A program made the translations under genes and the position numbers. Of a stretch of 8,703 bases of DNA, positions 1 to 8,703 are shown one piece after another. The stretch's first letter is position 1. Each line of letters opens with the position of its first letter. The notes below the pieces were generated by a model that searched no databases, was not told where the DNA came from, and worked only from the letters and a program-made list of their open reading frames with translations. Source of the stretch: an uncultured Fidelibacterota bacterium (GTDB lineage: Bacteria; Marinisomatota; Marinisomatia; Marinisomatales; UBA1611); NCBI GenBank assembly GCA_913043185.1, contig CAJWMI010000068.1:1-8703 (forward strand). Direction: 5' to 3'.

Positions 1-473
1 CTTATGAACGCGGTAAAATGACAGATTATGACTGGTATATGTCATGCAAAACAGCGTTGCCTAAAAACAACAGTCTATCAGAAGATCAATTTTGGGAATC
101 ATGGTCTCTTCTTTTAGGTAATGAGACAGAAGTAGTAGATATCTTAATAAACCTAAAGAAAAACTATAAGATTTGGCTCTTATCAAATACAAACCCAATG
201 CATATAAAGAACGAGATTGAAAGTAAGTATGTCTTCCAGAAATTAGTTGATGGGGGCATATATTCTTATGATGTCGGCTACCGCAAACCAGAAAAAGAAA
301 TTTATCATATTGCATGTGATAGTGCTGAGGTAAATCCCGAAAATTCTATATTTATTGATGATCTAGAAGAAAACATTATTGGTGCAAATAAGGTCGGAAT
401 AAAAGGCATTCACTACAAGAATACTATAGAATTATTAAAAGAACTAACGCGGCTCAATATAAACCATGATTAA
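1..473 (+). CDS. HAD-superfamily hydrolase (subfamily IA-like), 5'-truncated by the window edge
   Basis: C-terminal part of a haloacid dehalogenase-type hydrolase, probably a cytoplasmic phosphatase of unknown substrate. Three of the four HAD motifs are visible (numbering from the ATG at 18): motif II Ser in LLSNT at about residue 56, motif III Lys in YRKP at about 90, and motif IV acidic pair in FIDDLEEN at about 114-115. The cap-like helical stretch with FWESW precedes motif II. The motif I DxDx(T/V) nucleophile loop is missing. The frame stays open upstream of the ATG at 18 to the window start, and the residues there (YERGK) fit the usual 'YERG-(K/E)' cap segment of YihX-like proteins. The ATG at 18 is therefore very likely internal, and the true start lies outside the window about 40-50 residues upstream. 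The stop TAA at 471-473 lies inside the next gene (8-nt overlap), suggesting co-transcription. Substrate cannot be deduced. Confidence 0.88.
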   Translation, partial: YERGKMTDYDWYMSCKTALPKNNSLSEDQFWESWSLLLGNETEVVDILINLKKNYKIWLLSNTNPMHIKNEIESKYVFQKLVDGGIYSYDVGYRKPEKEIYHIACDSAEVNPENSIFIDDLEENIIGANKVGIKGIHYKNTIELLKELTRLNINHD

Positions 474-3378
474 AAAAGTAATCTGTAAAATAGTATTTAT
501 AAACTTTATTTTTTCACAAGGCGCATGGATGGTGAGTAATAGGACTCATCCAGAACTAGAGTGGGAGACAATTAAAACTCAGAATTTTAATGTACATTTC
601 CATAATGGTCTATATGATATTGCACTAAAGGGTGCAAATATCGCAGAGAAAATCAGGGGGACACTAATGGACCAAGTTGGTCTTGATTCGCTACAGAAAT
701 TAGATATTGTTTTTACAACAGAAGATGAGATTTCAAATGGTTTTGCTACTCCTGCAAATTATACGGTGATATGGCTAGATGTAAATGAAATGGCCATCTG
801 GGCAGAGGGTGAAAAATGGTTGAATATTGTTTTAGCTCATGAACTTCAGCATTTGGTTTATTTCAATGTAACAAAAACATGGCTTCCGACTCCAATGAGT
901 CAATTGTATAGTGGTGTTCCTGGTTGGGTTGTGGAAGGTATGGCGGAGTATTTTACAGAAGATTGGCGTCCCGCAAGGTTTGATATATCACATAAATATC
1001 ATGTTCTAAAAAACTCCGTAGATAAAATTAAAGACCCACACAATGATGGATTTTCAAAAATATTGTATTTTGCTGATCGATTTGGAGATGAAACCTTAGC
1101 AAATATTTTAAATCACAGAGACACATTGAAACTTTTCAACTTTTCAAATGCATTTAAGAAATACACAGGTATAACGCTAAAGCAGTTTGAGGAAGATTGG
1201 AGAAGAACCATGAATACCTATTTTTTCGGAATGAGATCCCAGAAAGAAGCCTATACTGATTTGGGACAAGTATATTCTTTGCCTATGCGTTATGTAAATG
1301 GCTTTGATAGAATTAATGGTGATACAACAAAAATAGTATTAGTAGGAAGGAAGAATGATAAGCAGCGAGATCTTTCATTGGTCCTTGCAACGAGGGATAC
1401 AAGTAAGGAGATAGAGCTTCAAAAAAAGAGGCTAAAAAAGAAGAACAATAATAATTTTCAAAAAATAAAACCAATCTGGAAATTTAAAGAGTTGGACTAT
1501 GGTAGAATATCCGATTATGTGAAAGTTTCGCCTGATGGTAAATACATTGCATACGCTAAATATGGTTACGGGAAGAACCAATCCCTAGGTTGGGATGTAC
1601 ATTTAGTCGATATAGAATCCTATGCCAAAAAGAGGTTGACCAAATCAATGCGTGCTAGCAACCCTTGCTGGTCACCAGATAGTAAAAATATTGCTTTTGT
1701 TTCCCATAAAAACAGCACAGCCAATTTGTTTACCATGTCCTTAAGTGATACCAAATCTATTGTTAGGATCACTAATTATTCTGGAGATGTCCAGATTGTG
1801 ACTCCCGCGTGGAGTCCTGATGGGGGTAAGGTTGCCTATTCCATTTCGAAAGAAGATGGGAATATGGACCTAGTTGTTTTTGATTTAGATCGCAAAGAGC
1901 CAGTGCGTATGACAACTGCAAAACAGGTTGATTATCGACCAGTGTGGCACTCCAATAGTGAGAAGATCACATATACCTCTCACTCAAATATGACTCCTAA
2001 CTTTCATACGGTAGATATTAATACCAAGAAGATTACCCAAAATACGAATATCGGGGATGCGGTATGGACTGTTGGGTGGAATTATGAAGGGGCTGCTATA
2101 AGTGGACTAACTCTTGGGGATGTTGATTCAGCAAGGGTAGTTGATATAGATCCAAATCGGGTAGCGAAAAATAATCAAGTCTATTTAAATCCTTCTTTTT
2201 CTAAATGGAAAAATAAAAAACCAGATCTTGTAATCCCTGATTTAGATTCTATCCCAGATATTGTGGATTCAATTCCCTCCCAAAAATATATAGCTATAGA
2301 AAATATAAAGCACCTTGGCACTATATTGTTGCCAGATATTACCGGGCTTTTCTACAATGGCGCATTTTCAGACGTTACAGGACGGAATATCATAACATCT
2401 GCTATTTTTAGTAACTGGCAAGATCTATATGGAACTCTTGGTTATTTAAATGCAACAGGAAGGCCTATAGGTGGTTTCTGGGGCTTTAACTATTATAAAG
2501 ATATTTTTTTTGAGGAGAGGATCTATAATCAAAACAATGATTACCTATTTGAGATATATAACGGTCTAGAATTATTTGGATACCGGAACCATAACTTTGG
2601 GAAATCTCTTTCATCAAATCACAATATAAGATATGGTATGAAATTTTTTAATAGAAAGGTTGTTGTTGAACCTGATAGTTTAGATGTATTCAGTAACGCA
2701 ATCCCGGAGAGTGGAAAAGAAGGTTCAATTTCGTTGACATATACTTTCACAAATAAGAGGCCCAATATTAACAACATGTATGTTCCTAGAAATGGATATG
2801 GCATTCAGTTAGAAGGCAATTTGATTGATAAAAATATTTGGGGAGACTTTTCCTATAAGCATTATAACATAGATGCATACATAAACAAAGGTTTAGGTCC
2901 TGCTACATTATATTTACGTGGTAGATATGAAAAAATATCAGGTCAACCACCAGCTCAAGAAACCGCTGGGTTAGTAGATATCCCTACCAATTATTATGCT
3001 GGTCAGTTTGTCCTGGGGAAAGAACATATGAGCCCGCGAGGATGGGAAGGCGCTAATTTGGGAGATCGTGCATTTATGGGAACAGCAGAAATCAGAAGCC
3101 CGCTAATAGATCTTAGTTTGTTTGAAATATTAAAAATAGTCAAAGCAGGCAAACTCTCATTTGCATATATATCAGATTTTGGCAGGGTCTGGGGTTCACA
3201 AAATTCCGACTGGGTTGCTACAGCAGGTGTAGAAGGACGTTTAGCGCTTATTTTTGGGAATATGCCGGTTGTTATTTATAGTATGGGTATCGCTCAGACA
3301 TTTGATCAGTGGTCTGAAAACCCCAATGCGGAAGGTATAGGACCATATATTAGGCTAGCTCTGGTAAATCCATTTTAG
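466..3378 (+). CDS. Exported zinc-peptidase-like / PD40 beta-propeller / Omp85-type outer-membrane barrel fusion protein
   Basis: Large (970 aa) predicted outer-membrane protein. Residues 1-20 form a Sec signal peptide (MIKK, hydrophobic VFINFIF, then SQGA). Residues ~30-255 resemble peptidase MA-like (gluzincin) domains: HELQH at 125-129 fits the HExxH zinc site, and GWVVEGMAEYF at 153-163 supplies a candidate third ligand, Glu157. A charged K/N-rich linker (~311-335) precedes TolB-like PD40 repeats (~350-560) with KVSPDGKYIAYA, CWSPDSKNIAFV, AWSPDGGKVAYS and a degenerate VWHSNSEKITYT. An acidic IPD-rich linker (~589-604) leads to a C-terminal barrel (~625-970). The barrel has the Omp85 hallmark RG at 858-859 (SPRGWEG), then AEIRSPL and FAYISDFGRVW, and ends in a terminal Phe (LVNPF), typical of BAM substrates. 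No POTRA domain is recognisable. The ATG at 466 overlaps the HAD gene; no clear Shine-Dalgarno is seen. Proteolytic activity and substrate are inferred only from the zinc motif. Confidence 0.9.
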   Translation: MIKKVICKIVFINFIFSQGAWMVSNRTHPELEWETIKTQNFNVHFHNGLYDIALKGANIAEKIRGTLMDQVGLDSLQKLDIVFTTEDEISNGFATPANYTVIWLDVNEMAIWAEGEKWLNIVLAHELQHLVYFNVTKTWLPTPMSQLYSGVPGWVVEGMAEYFTEDWRPARFDISHKYHVLKNSVDKIKDPHNDGFSKILYFADRFGDETLANILNHRDTLKLFNFSNAFKKYTGITLKQFEEDWRRTMNTYFFGMRSQKEAYTDLGQVYSLPMRYVNGFDRINGDTTKIVLVGRKNDKQRDLSLVLATRDTSKEIELQKKRLKKKNNNNFQKIKPIWKFKELDYGRISDYVKVSPDGKYIAYAKYGYGKNQSLGWDVHLVDIESYAKKRLTKSMRASNPCWSPDSKNIAFVSHKNSTANLFTMSLSDTKSIVRITNYSGDVQIVTPAWSPDGGKVAYSISKEDGNMDLVVFDLDRKEPVRMTTAKQVDYRPVWHSNSEKITYTSHSNMTPNFHTVDINTKKITQNTNIGDAVWTVGWNYEGAAISGLTLGDVDSARVVDIDPNRVAKNNQVYLNPSFSKWKNKKPDLVIPDLDSIPDIVDSIPSQKYIAIENIKHLGTILLPDITGLFYNGAFSDVTGRNIITSAIFSNWQDLYGTLGYLNATGRPIGGFWGFNYYKDIFFEERIYNQNNDYLFEIYNGLELFGYRNHNFGKSLSSNHNIRYGMKFFNRKVVVEPDSLDVFSNAIPESGKEGSISLTYTFTNKRPNINNMYVPRNGYGIQLEGNLIDKNIWGDFSYKHYNIDAYINKGLGPATLYLRGRYEKISGQPPAQETAGLVDIPTNYYAGQFVLGKEHMSPRGWEGANLGDRAFMGTAEIRSPLIDLSLFEILKIVKAGKLSFAYISDFGRVWGSQNSDWVATAGVEGRLALIFGNMPVVIYSMGIAQTFDQWSENPNAEGIGPYIRLALVNPF
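2229..2276 (+). repeat. Short IPD-type peptide repeat in the linker before the barrel
   Basis: Within the fusion protein, residues 589-604 read as two and a bit degenerate units: VIPDLDS, IPDIVDS, IP. It is a Pro/Asp-rich spacer between the propeller and the beta-barrel. The DNA is only loosely repeated, so the repeat is visible mainly at protein level. Confidence 0.45.
3375..3378. other. Convergent stop-codon overlap
   Basis: The TAG of the + strand fusion protein (3376-3378) and the TAA of the - strand barrel gene (3375-3377 read in reverse) overlap within four bases. There is no intergenic DNA between the two converging units and no GC-rich hairpin followed by a T-tract nearby. Any transcription termination must be Rho-dependent or happen inside the opposite gene. 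Confidence 0.9.
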
Positions 3379-4091
3379 TTTATAAATCCCGATCTGCTAA
3401 TCGAAATAAAAATATCCAATGGGTTTGATTTAAAATCTATTTTCTGTGGCTTAGAATAATTATCTTGGACTATTCCTAGCGTTATTCCCCATTTAGTAGA
3501 TGGCATGTAGTTTAACTCAACAATTGTTTGAAATCTTGATAGATCAGAATCAATCTGCTCTGATATTTGATAAAAATATTCTAGTTCTAGCTTCGCGGTT
3601 ATTTTTTCCCAGTCTTTGTCAATAGTACTAGCGGTTTTTAGGTATGTTGTTTTTTCATCTGTCTCTATATAGTCAGATTTATCATATGCCCATCCAATTT
3701 CAAATGTCATATTTCCATTTTCTATTTTTTGTGATAATGTTCCTATACCTTGATTAAAATGATATCTCAGATTTTTCCCAGACTTATGGTATACATAAGT
3801 GGTGAAGTGGTATAGTCGAGGGTTAAAATCATATCTATTAGAAGACTTTGTTCTTATTCTTAGATCTGGCGATTCATCAAAAAAATGACCATAAAACCTT
3901 ATGTCTCTGAAAGTATTATAGGATACTCTTTTTATTCTGTAGTAAGTAGAAAACCCAATCTGATTTTTTACGGCCCCTCTACTCACACCACCAAAGCGCG
4001 CATAATCTTTCCACTCTATATTTTCAGCATTGGGGTTATGAGCAAGCAGAAAAGAGAACATAGTCATGGTTACTAATTGTTTTTTGATCAT
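3375..4091 (-). CDS. Probable outer-membrane beta-barrel protein, DUF481-like
   Basis: A 238-aa exported protein. The N-terminus (MIKKQLVTMTMFSFLLA) looks like a Sec signal peptide with cleavage somewhere in residues 17-22. The rest alternates polar and aromatic/hydrophobic residues in strand-like segments: YHFTTYVYHKSGKNLRYHF (~94-112), MTFEIGWAYDKSDY (~128-141), TAKLELEYFYQIS (~165-177) and FQTIVELNYMPSTKWGITLG (~187-206). The C-terminal half, with spaced strands and the DSDLSRFQ and DNYS elements, resembles the DUF481 (YdiY-like) outer-membrane family by pattern; this assignment is tentative. It does not end in Phe but in GFIN. The ATG at 4091 overlaps the TGA of the ABC-2 permease gene (ATGA, 4088-4091), so translation is probably coupled and the protein may work with the exporter or simply share its operon. 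A generic small porin-like barrel is the alternative. Confidence 0.65.
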   Translation of the reverse strand: MIKKQLVTMTMFSFLLAHNPNAENIEWKDYARFGGVSRGAVKNQIGFSTYYRIKRVSYNTFRDIRFYGHFFDESPDLRIRTKSSNRYDFNPRLYHFTTYVYHKSGKNLRYHFNQGIGTLSQKIENGNMTFEIGWAYDKSDYIETDEKTTYLKTASTIDKDWEKITAKLELEYFYQISEQIDSDLSRFQTIVELNYMPSTKWGITLGIVQDNYSKPQKIDFKSNPLDIFISISRSGFIN

Positions 4092-4852
4092 TGTTTGATT
4101 CTTTTCCCAGACTGCATCATAATTATAGCAGCGCTAGTAAATAATAATGTCAATAATATAGCCATCCAAAAACTTATGCTAACAGGAGAATCGCTCGTTT
4201 CTAAAATAGTATAGCGGATCCCGTTTATCATATAATAAATAGGATTGACATAACTCAAGTTCTGTGCCCATTCAGGTAGCATTGTTATGGAATAAAAAAT
4301 GCCGCCTAAAAAGCTAAGCGGGGTTAAGAAAAAATTCTGAATCATTGCCAGTTGGTCCCAGCTTTCAGCTAACTGGCCCATTACTAATCCCATGCTAGAA
4401 AAAGCCCAAGAAACTAAAAATATAAACGTAAGAGTTCCTGATATGCTTGCAACTGGTAGGTCAATTAAAATTATTCCTACTAATAGAACAAGAATTCCGT
4501 TTACCATACCTCTTACTGTGCCTCCAATGATATAGGCTAATGCGATCTCTAATCCTGATAGCGGTGCAGTAAGGAGATCAGGAAGTTGCTGAAGGAGTTT
4601 CATCTGGAGCATGGAGGAGGAAGTGTTTGAGGATGCATTTGTTAGTGTATTCATCATAATAAGACCAGGAAGGATAAACATTGTATAAGAGACACCCTGT
4701 ATCTCAGATATACGTTGCTCAAGTGTAAAGCCAAAGATCAAAATATATAAAACAGAAGAAATAAGGCCTGGGATAACAGTTTGTCGATATACTGAAAAGA
4801 ACCGACCTACTTCTCGATTTGTTAGTGTCCAAAGTCCAACCCAGTTAATCAT
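4088..4852 (-). CDS. ABC-2 type transporter permease (YadH-like)
   Basis: Integral inner-membrane subunit (254 aa) of an ABC exporter. An amphipathic N-terminus (to ~22) is followed by about six hydrophobic segments near 26-44, 53-72, 103-130, 138-160, 170-190 and 225-246. The region LTPLSFLGGIFYS at 176-188 followed by the YVNPIYYMINGIRY stretch at 201-214 is the conserved ABC-2 signature region, and FILPGLIMMNTLTNA at ~59-73 matches the YadH/NodJ-type permease pattern. Length is normal for the family. The partner ATPase gene lies immediately upstream, 17 nt away. The ATG at 4852 is supported by an AGGA Shine-Dalgarno on the - strand at 4857-4860. The substrate is unknown; relatives export polysaccharides, lipids or drugs, and nothing in the neighbourhood picks one. 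Confidence 0.93.
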   Translation of the reverse strand: MINWVGLWTLTNREVGRFFSVYRQTVIPGLISSVLYILIFGFTLEQRISEIQGVSYTMFILPGLIMMNTLTNASSNTSSSMLQMKLLQQLPDLLTAPLSGLEIALAYIIGGTVRGMVNGILVLLVGIILIDLPVASISGTLTFIFLVSWAFSSMGLVMGQLAESWDQLAMIQNFFLTPLSFLGGIFYSITMLPEWAQNLSYVNPIYYMINGIRYTILETSDSPVSISFWMAILLTLLFTSAAIIMMQSGKRIKQ

Positions 4853-4856
4853 AATA

Positions 4857-4860
4857 TCCT
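4857..4860 (-). promoter_or_regulatory. Shine-Dalgarno for the ABC-2 permease
   Basis: The - strand reads AGGA, then TATT, then the ATG at 4852. It is one of the few good ribosome-binding sites in this cluster and fixes the permease start. It lies in the 17-nt gap after the ATPase stop. Confidence 0.6.
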
Positions 4861-4869
4861 GCTACTGTT

Positions 4870-5796
4870 TCATTCATTGATGCTTTTTCCTGTAAGATCT
4901 AAGAATACGTCCTCTAACGAAGATGTTTCGGTTGTGATACTGTGAATAGGGATATTTATTTTTGATAGTTTTTGAATAATATTAGGGATGGCTTTTTCTG
5001 CATCGTCCACACTAAAGTGTAGCCTAGAGTCTTCAATGGTATATGTTAAATCAGTCAATAAATTTTCAATGTTTTGAATGGCCTTTCCAGTCTGAACCGT
5101 GACACCAGATTTCCCGAGTTCTTTTGTAAGTTGTTTGGGAGATCCTTCTTTTAATATTGTACCTTCGTCAATGATTGCTACATTATCACAAAGTAACTCT
5201 GCTTCTTCGATATAATGCGTAGTTAGTAAAATGGTCTTTCCTTTTTTATGTAGCTCTTTCAGATACTTCCATAGATCATGTCTTAGTTCAACATCAACGC
5301 CTGCAGTGGGCTCATCTAAAATTAAAATATCAGGATCGTGTACCAATGCTTTTGCAATTTGGAAACGACGTTTCATGCCGCCTGAAAGTTGTCGGAGCCT
5401 TGAATCCCTTTTTTTATCTAGTCCCAATCTTTCTAACAGTTCATCAACTTTGGTTTTCGCCTTTTTTGTAGAGATACCATAATAACCTGCTTGGAAATAC
5501 AATAGTTTTTCAATTGTGAAAAACCAATCCACTGATAGTTCTTGAGCAGCAATGCCAATTTTAGATCTAGTGTATCTGTAGTCTTTTACAATATCTTTTT
5601 CAAATACTAAACAAGTCCCTGCATCTTTAAAGACTAATCCTGTGAGAATATTGATTGTAGTTGTTTTACCTGCTCCATTAGGACCTAGAAGACCGAAAAA
5701 TTCACCCTTCGATATCTCAATATCGACACCTTTGAGTGCAGGGGTATTATTATAGGATTTTTTTAATCCCTTTATTTGTATAGCTGTTTTTGACAC
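4870..5796 (-). CDS. ABC transporter ATP-binding protein (YadG-like, DrrA/CcmA-type)
   Basis: Cytoplasmic ATPase (308 aa) that would drive the adjacent ABC-2 permease. All nucleotide-binding elements are intact: Walker A GPNGAGKTT at 38-46, Q-loop Gln85 in AAQELSVD, signature LSGGM at 137-141, Walker B ILILDEP at 157-163 with catalytic Glu162, D-loop AGVD at 165-168, and H-loop His194 in LLTTHYIEEAE. The C-terminal ~90 residues, including ETSSLEDVFLDLTGK near the end, are the accessory domain typical of the DrrA-like exporter group, where 'LE(D/E)(V/L)F' is conserved. Overall pattern, length and gene order match the YadG-YadH pair known from E. coli. The start is GTG at 5796, only 6 nt after the stop of the preceding small gene. 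No Shine-Dalgarno is visible, so initiation probably relies on translational coupling. The transported substrate is not deducible. Confidence 0.95.
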   Translation of the reverse strand: MSKTAIQIKGLKKSYNNTPALKGVDIEISKGEFFGLLGPNGAGKTTTINILTGLVFKDAGTCLVFEKDIVKDYRYTRSKIGIAAQELSVDWFFTIEKLLYFQAGYYGISTKKAKTKVDELLERLGLDKKRDSRLRQLSGGMKRRFQIAKALVHDPDILILDEPTAGVDVELRHDLWKYLKELHKKGKTILLTTHYIEEAELLCDNVAIIDEGTILKEGSPKQLTKELGKSGVTVQTGKAIQNIENLLTDLTYTIEDSRLHFSVDDAEKAIPNIIQKLSKINIPIHSITTETSSLEDVFLDLTGKSINE

Positions 5797-5802
5797 TTGG
5801 TA

Positions 5803-6120
5803 TTAATTAAATCCAATATCAGAATCAAAAGGACTCGGGAAATCAAATCCATCTGCCCCTGGGAAATGTGCAATAGATACAATAAAGCCCCATGGGATCA
5901 AGATTGATGCTTCCACATTTTGTGTTTCATTTTTTTTATTGCTGGTTATTTTGGGCACAGTAAATTTTGGTTGATAGATCCATAATCCGTATTCATCGTA
6001 ACCTTTAACCCGGACAAAAAACTTATCATTTTCTATCCCGATTTTTTTTAGTGGCTCATAATTATCTAAAATAACAAGGATTACATCCCCGACTATTTCT
6101 TCAATTTTCATTACATCCAT
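5803..6120 (-). CDS. Small protein of unknown function (about 105 aa)
   Basis: I do not recognise this gene. From the ATG at 6120 it encodes about 105 residues with no signal peptide or membrane segment. The first half is beta-rich and hydrophobic/acidic (GDVILVILDNYEPL, then FFVRVKGYDEYGLWIYQP). A short K/N/T-rich hydrophilic stretch follows, then a striking aromatic tail (LIPWGFIVSIAHFPGADGFD, then FPSPFDSDIGF). This composition suggests a small soluble beta-fold, perhaps SH3- or PilZ-like in size, but no family is claimed. Start choice: the frame opens at a TTG at 6153 that would overlap ligA by 14 nt and has no Shine-Dalgarno. The ATG at 6120 has a weak GAAAG 7 nt upstream and leaves a 19-nt gap after ligA. 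A second ATG at 6111 is also possible. Its position between ligA and the ABC ATPase gene (6 nt) points to co-transcription. Confidence 0.75.
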   Translation of the reverse strand: MDVMKIEEIVGDVILVILDNYEPLKKIGIENDKFFVRVKGYDEYGLWIYQPKFTVPKITSNKKNETQNVEASILIPWGFIVSIAHFPGADGFDFPSPFDSDIGFN

Positions 6121-6139
6121 ATACAAACTTTCTTTGTAA

Positions 6140-8594
<2,455 letters not shown>

Positions 8595-8601
<7 letters not shown>

Positions 8602-8703
8602 AGTTTCCCATCTATGCTATGATATTTCATCTCCATTCTTTTTATTTGTTTTGTTTCTATATCATATGTCTCACAACTATCATATGGTTTCGCATAGATA
8701 TGC
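8595..8703 (-). CDS. Possible 3' end of an upstream gene (partial, unidentified)
   Basis: Reading the - strand from the window edge (first full codon at 8702-8700), one frame is open for 35 codons and ends at TGA 8597-8595. It contains YAKPYDSCETYDIETKQIK, then a short KR-M-E-M-K-Y-H stretch, and ends in DGKLC. The stop overlaps the start of the Ig-like gene (ATGTTGA, 7 nt), the same tight junction style seen along the rest of this strand, and the composition is protein-like and hydrophilic. It would be the C-terminus of a gene starting outside the window. The fragment is short enough that a chance open frame cannot be excluded. In that case this ~100-base stretch would be the 5' leader or promoter region of the cluster. 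No function can be assigned. Confidence 0.5.
8606..8609 (-). promoter_or_regulatory. Shine-Dalgarno for the exported Ig-like protein
   Basis: The - strand reads GGGA, then AACT, then the ATG at 8601. It supports that start over the next in-frame ATG at codon 28, which would remove the signal peptide. Confidence 0.5.

Noticed and set aside
61..315. Antisense open frame of 84 codons opposite the HAD hydrolase
   Set aside because: The + strand frame carries three HAD motifs across the same bases; the antisense product looks like a shadow.
18..473. Treating the HAD protein as complete from the ATG at 18
   Set aside because: The catalytic motif I would be missing and the frame remains open to the window edge with family-like residues, so the gene is cut by the window rather than naturally truncated.
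1417..1460. A-rich runs in the K/N-rich linker of the fusion gene as a possible slippage or frameshift site
   Set aside because: The long frame continues uninterrupted through the runs and both flanking domains are in the same frame, so there is no sign of programmed or accidental frameshifting.
2619..2804. Antisense open frame of 61 codons with a hydrophobic start, inside the barrel region
   Set aside because: The hydrophobicity comes from the reverse complement of polar barrel codons, and there is no ribosome-binding site or context.
3885..4076. + strand open frame of 63 codons opposite the DUF481-like gene
   Set aside because: It covers the signal-peptide end of the - strand gene, whose start is fixed by the ATGA junction.
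5231..5482. Antisense open frame of 83 codons opposite the ABC ATPase
   Set aside because: It mirrors the signature/Walker B region of a confidently identified gene and shows no recognisable protein pattern.

Overview
The window is a gene-dense piece of a low-GC (roughly 36-38 % by eye) Gram-negative bacterial chromosome. Three proteins carry outer-membrane or secretion signatures: an Omp85-type barrel, a probable small barrel and an exported Ig-like protein. Together with the peptidase/PD40/barrel architecture and the AT-rich codon usage, this suggests a member of the FCB group, possibly a marine Marinimicrobia (SAR406)-like lineage. That placement is inference; no rRNA or other phylogenetic marker beyond LigA is present. 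I see no mobile elements, tRNA or rRNA genes, CRISPR arrays or phage genes.

Left part, + strand (1-3378): the 3' portion of a HAD-superfamily hydrolase, whose N-terminus lies before the window, overlaps by 8 nt a 970-residue exported protein. That protein combines a zinc-peptidase-like domain (HELQH), a TolB/PD40 beta-propeller and a C-terminal Omp85-type beta-barrel. It is the most interesting gene here.

Right part, - strand (8703 down to 3375): a tightly packed co-directional cluster, read right to left. It contains the tail of an unidentified upstream reading frame, a small exported Ig-like protein, NAD+-dependent DNA ligase ligA, a small protein of unknown function, an ABC exporter ATPase and its ABC-2 permease (YadG/YadH-like), and a probable small outer-membrane barrel (DUF481-like). 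Three junctions are short overlaps (two ATGA, one ATGTTGA) and the others are gaps of 6-19 nt, so the set is probably one operon with translational coupling.

The two transcription units converge tail to tail, and their stop codons overlap by 4 nt at 3375-3378, leaving no room for an intergenic terminator. No stretch of even 50 bases is free of coding sequence, so no promoter, riboswitch or intrinsic terminator can be called with confidence. Functionally the window mixes a housekeeping replication/repair enzyme (LigA) with envelope functions (export ABC transporter, outer-membrane barrels, exported Ig-like protein). I did not find a convincing new multi-gene system. The peptidase-propeller-barrel fusion and the ABC exporter coupled to a small barrel protein are the parts that merit follow-up.
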